DNA of 13,273 bases. Source: an uncultured Bacilli bacterium. Its GTDB lineage: Bacteria; Bacillota_I; Bacilli_A; RF39; UBA660. The stretch spans positions 1-13,273 of the forward strand of contig CAKOKF010000026.1 in the NCBI GenBank assembly GCA_934090775.1, read 5' to 3'. Below, piece after piece: positions 12,701-13,273 of this stretch; the first letter of the stretch is position 1, and each line of letters starts with the position of its first letter. The notes beneath the pieces are model-generated. The model was not told where the DNA came from, did no database searches, and saw only the letters and a program-made list of their open reading frames with translations. The translations under genes and the position numbers were made by a program.

Positions 12701-13273
12701 TATTGATGAAAATACTATGGATTTATTATTCATCTATTATGGTAGTGAAAATAATTATAATGAAGAGTGGACTTTAACTGTTGAAGAATTTGTTCGCTAT
12801 ATTAATGATGATATTCTAACTGATACACGTTTTGATGACTTTATTGATAATGATATGCGTACTAAGATTACTGATGCTAAAACTACTATTAGTGATGCAA
12901 AAGAATTATTAGTAGGTAAAGATTATAATCGTGCTATCCTTAACACTACATTAGATGCCGAAGGCGATGAAACTTATAGCTTCATTCGTTCTGTTAAAGA
13001 CCAAATGAATGGTAAAAATGCTTATGTTATTGGTGATTCACCAATGGCTCTTGAAATGAGTGAATCATTTGATGGTGAAATGAATTTAATAACTGTCCTA
13101 ACTATGATTTTTATCTTCGTTGTCGTAGCATTTACATTTAAATCAATTTTAATTCCAATTATCTTAGTATTCTTAATTCAATGTGCTGTCTATATTACTA
13201 TGGATACTTTAACATTTGCTGGTGGTTCTGTATACTTTATTGCCTTATTAATTGTTCAAAGTATCTTAATGGG
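9744..13273 (+). CDS. Large MMPL/RND-family transporter, 3' end beyond the window
   Basis: The frame is open from ATG 9744 (strong ribosome binding site AAAGGGAGG) to the window edge: 1176 full codons and no stop. TM1 is at about residues 14-30, followed by an extracytoplasmic porter loop (about 31-150), then TM2-TM6 at about 153-306. TM4 holds the MMPL proton-relay type motif S-M-D223-Y224, followed by MNRYTQE and a conserved SSSITTIVGLLAL helix. TM7 is at about 335-352. A very long second loop (about 353-1110) carries the helical repeats listed next, and TM8 starts near 1114 (LITVLTMIFIFVVVAF). The layout is the duplicated RND design, with the second half of the membrane domain partly missing only because the window ends. 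MMPL proteins export lipids, drugs or surface polymers by proton exchange. The substrate is unknown; TetR control is likely. Confidence 0.93.
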   Translation, partial: MRKVTDFIIEKRNYVLAIFIILSVVCLYLSTKVNINYDLTEYLPRTSETRIGMDIMNEEFPELSTSALNVMFKDLNSEDKNKIKEELENLDGVSSVSYDDTDKYNKDEYTLYEITVDGTDDSKNAANVYNSVKDNYKDYEVYTSGAVATRNAPVLNIAVIALAIFCAMIILIIMCDSYVEPFLFLFVIGLAVFLNKGTNIIFSSVSNITTSICAILQMALSMDYSIMLMNRYTQEKEHEKDKEKAMKNALYHSFGSISSSSITTIVGLLALVFMSFTIGRDLGIVLAKGVIFSLVSIFLALPALILMFDDLIKKTQKKHFSMKLDWLGNFSFGIRHIAIFLFIAIFALSYFLKGNLQYEFTSNEQDDIARIFKENNQIALIYPSSEEDFVGAYCRSLEGTEKIDQILCYGNTINEPLKYDELKDKFSELGQDVDIDDYVLKLIYFNYYNKQDTTMTFNDLVTFIENKVYPNAELSKEITPELRENINKLKNFTSVSALNKKRTASEIASILGVSKDQVDQLFILYNATDPSSKITLLELANFINNYVLKNDTYKAYISNDQKALLNQAKPFLSKTNITSKKNSSEIANMFELSKEDVDKLFMYYESLQPITEKLTINEFVNFTLDKVYTNPKYKGLFTDDTVASLKLLKVLSNKEIINTKMDAEGLAKIFDLSKDDIDSILDLKNVTINGYTPAQIKEIITKYKEAIEEKTGIDVDEILAKLEDYIQNHEITEEEIMTIKEIATALGIPEEKVDEVIAIIQNKEIYVTPYEFVNLILENKDNAILSKILDENTIQTLTLAKNIMESTNNDTKFSYTELYRLIGVDEAMVKQIYTLYHVMNTNTTVTPMEFTKFLLDHQNDEMLQGSLDKDSLTKLNLVNTVMNSIYNNTKYNYTDMASLTGTSKDDLKLLYSLYEVQNGKNVSLSLDTFVNYLLDNVVNDSKYASMFTDDMKTQLNTVRAIMESVKKNTKFNLTEMLALIEPLADNIDENTMDLLFIYYGSENNYNEEWTLTVEEFVRYINDDILTDTRFDDFIDNDMRTKITDAKTTISDAKELLVGKDYNRAILNTTLDAEGDETYSFIRSVKDQMNGKNAYVIGDSPMALEMSESFDGEMNLITVLTMIFIFVVVAFTFKSILIPIILVFLIQCAVYITMDTLTFAGGSVYFIALLIVQSILM
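11076..12860 (+). repeat. About eight degenerate helical repeats (~75-85 aa) in the transporter's second loop
   Basis: Units begin near 11076, 11316, 11550, 11798 (diverged), 12022, 12250, 12483 and 12738, so the period is 224-255 bp. Each has a Y/N-rich start, then [LV]T..EFVNF.L (for example LTINEFVNFTLDKVY, VTPYEFVNLILEN, LSLDTFVNYLLDNVV, LTVEEFVRYINDD). A helix ending NTK or similar follows, then E.A...G[LV]SKD.V..L[FY].LY. The repeats diverge strongly at DNA level, so they are old rather than freshly amplified. They should form an extended helical array on the outside of the cell. Confidence 0.85.

Noticed and set aside
1..13273. Mycoplasma genetic code with TGA as Trp
   Set aside because: TGG is used for Trp in all recognised proteins and TGA terminates genes at sensible places (304-306 and the relic's 4586-4588).

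Overview
The window looks like a chromosomal segment of an uncultured, low-GC, Bacillota/Mycoplasmatota-type bacterium, perhaps a gut lineage close to Erysipelotrichia or RF39. The reasons are the strong A+T bias (GC roughly 30% by eye, not counted), purine-rich Shine-Dalgarno sites, sigma-A promoters with extended -10 (TGn) elements, a Gram-positive lipobox lipoprotein, GH25 muramidases and a TetR/MMPL pair. TGG encodes Trp and TGA acts as a stop at 304-306, so the code appears standard rather than the mycoplasma code.

Region 1 (1-3404, all +) is one tight gene row: the C-terminal part of an unrecognised protein; two paralogous proteins resembling ADP-ribosyltransferases (HG[T/S] motif near the N-terminus, conserved I-E-G-I motif near the C-terminus); a metallo-beta-lactamase-fold phosphodiesterase of the PhnP type; and a Nudix hydrolase. 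The first ART-like copy is frameshifted by a 10-bp tandem repeat (3 x ATATAGAAAA). Removing one unit restores a 275-aa protein colinear with the intact 282-aa neighbour. This could be a phase-variable switch or a recent inactivation. The gene set suggests NAD/ADP-ribose or cyclic ribose-phosphate chemistry; this is inference.

Region 2 (3405-8040) holds a membrane/coiled-coil protein of unknown function and two GH25 muramidase genes. One is a + strand protein with a degenerate GH25-like lobe, LysM, GH25 and a C-terminal membrane segment. The other is a - strand lipoprotein with an Ig-like domain and GH25. Between them and the unknown gene lies a decayed GH25 lipoprotein relic that has lost 672 bp relative to the intact copy, exactly between two direct repeats. 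The unknown gene and the GH25/LysM gene share the same promoter and 5' leader module (TTGACAAT, extended -10, AACCAAGARGCAC, then TAARGGGGGA as ribosome binding site), at identical spacing.

Region 3 (8041-8983) carries a small two-TM coiled-coil protein whose reading frame seems once to have continued beyond its present stop. It ends in a strong bidirectional terminator.

Region 4 (8984-13273) is a divergent TetR regulator and a very large MMPL/RND-type transporter that runs off the window. Its second extracytoplasmic loop is expanded by about eight degenerate helical repeats of roughly 75-85 residues.

No tRNA, rRNA, CRISPR array, transposase or phage structural gene was seen. Longer intergenic stretches (4462-4979, 8814-9004, 9578-9743) are each accounted for below.
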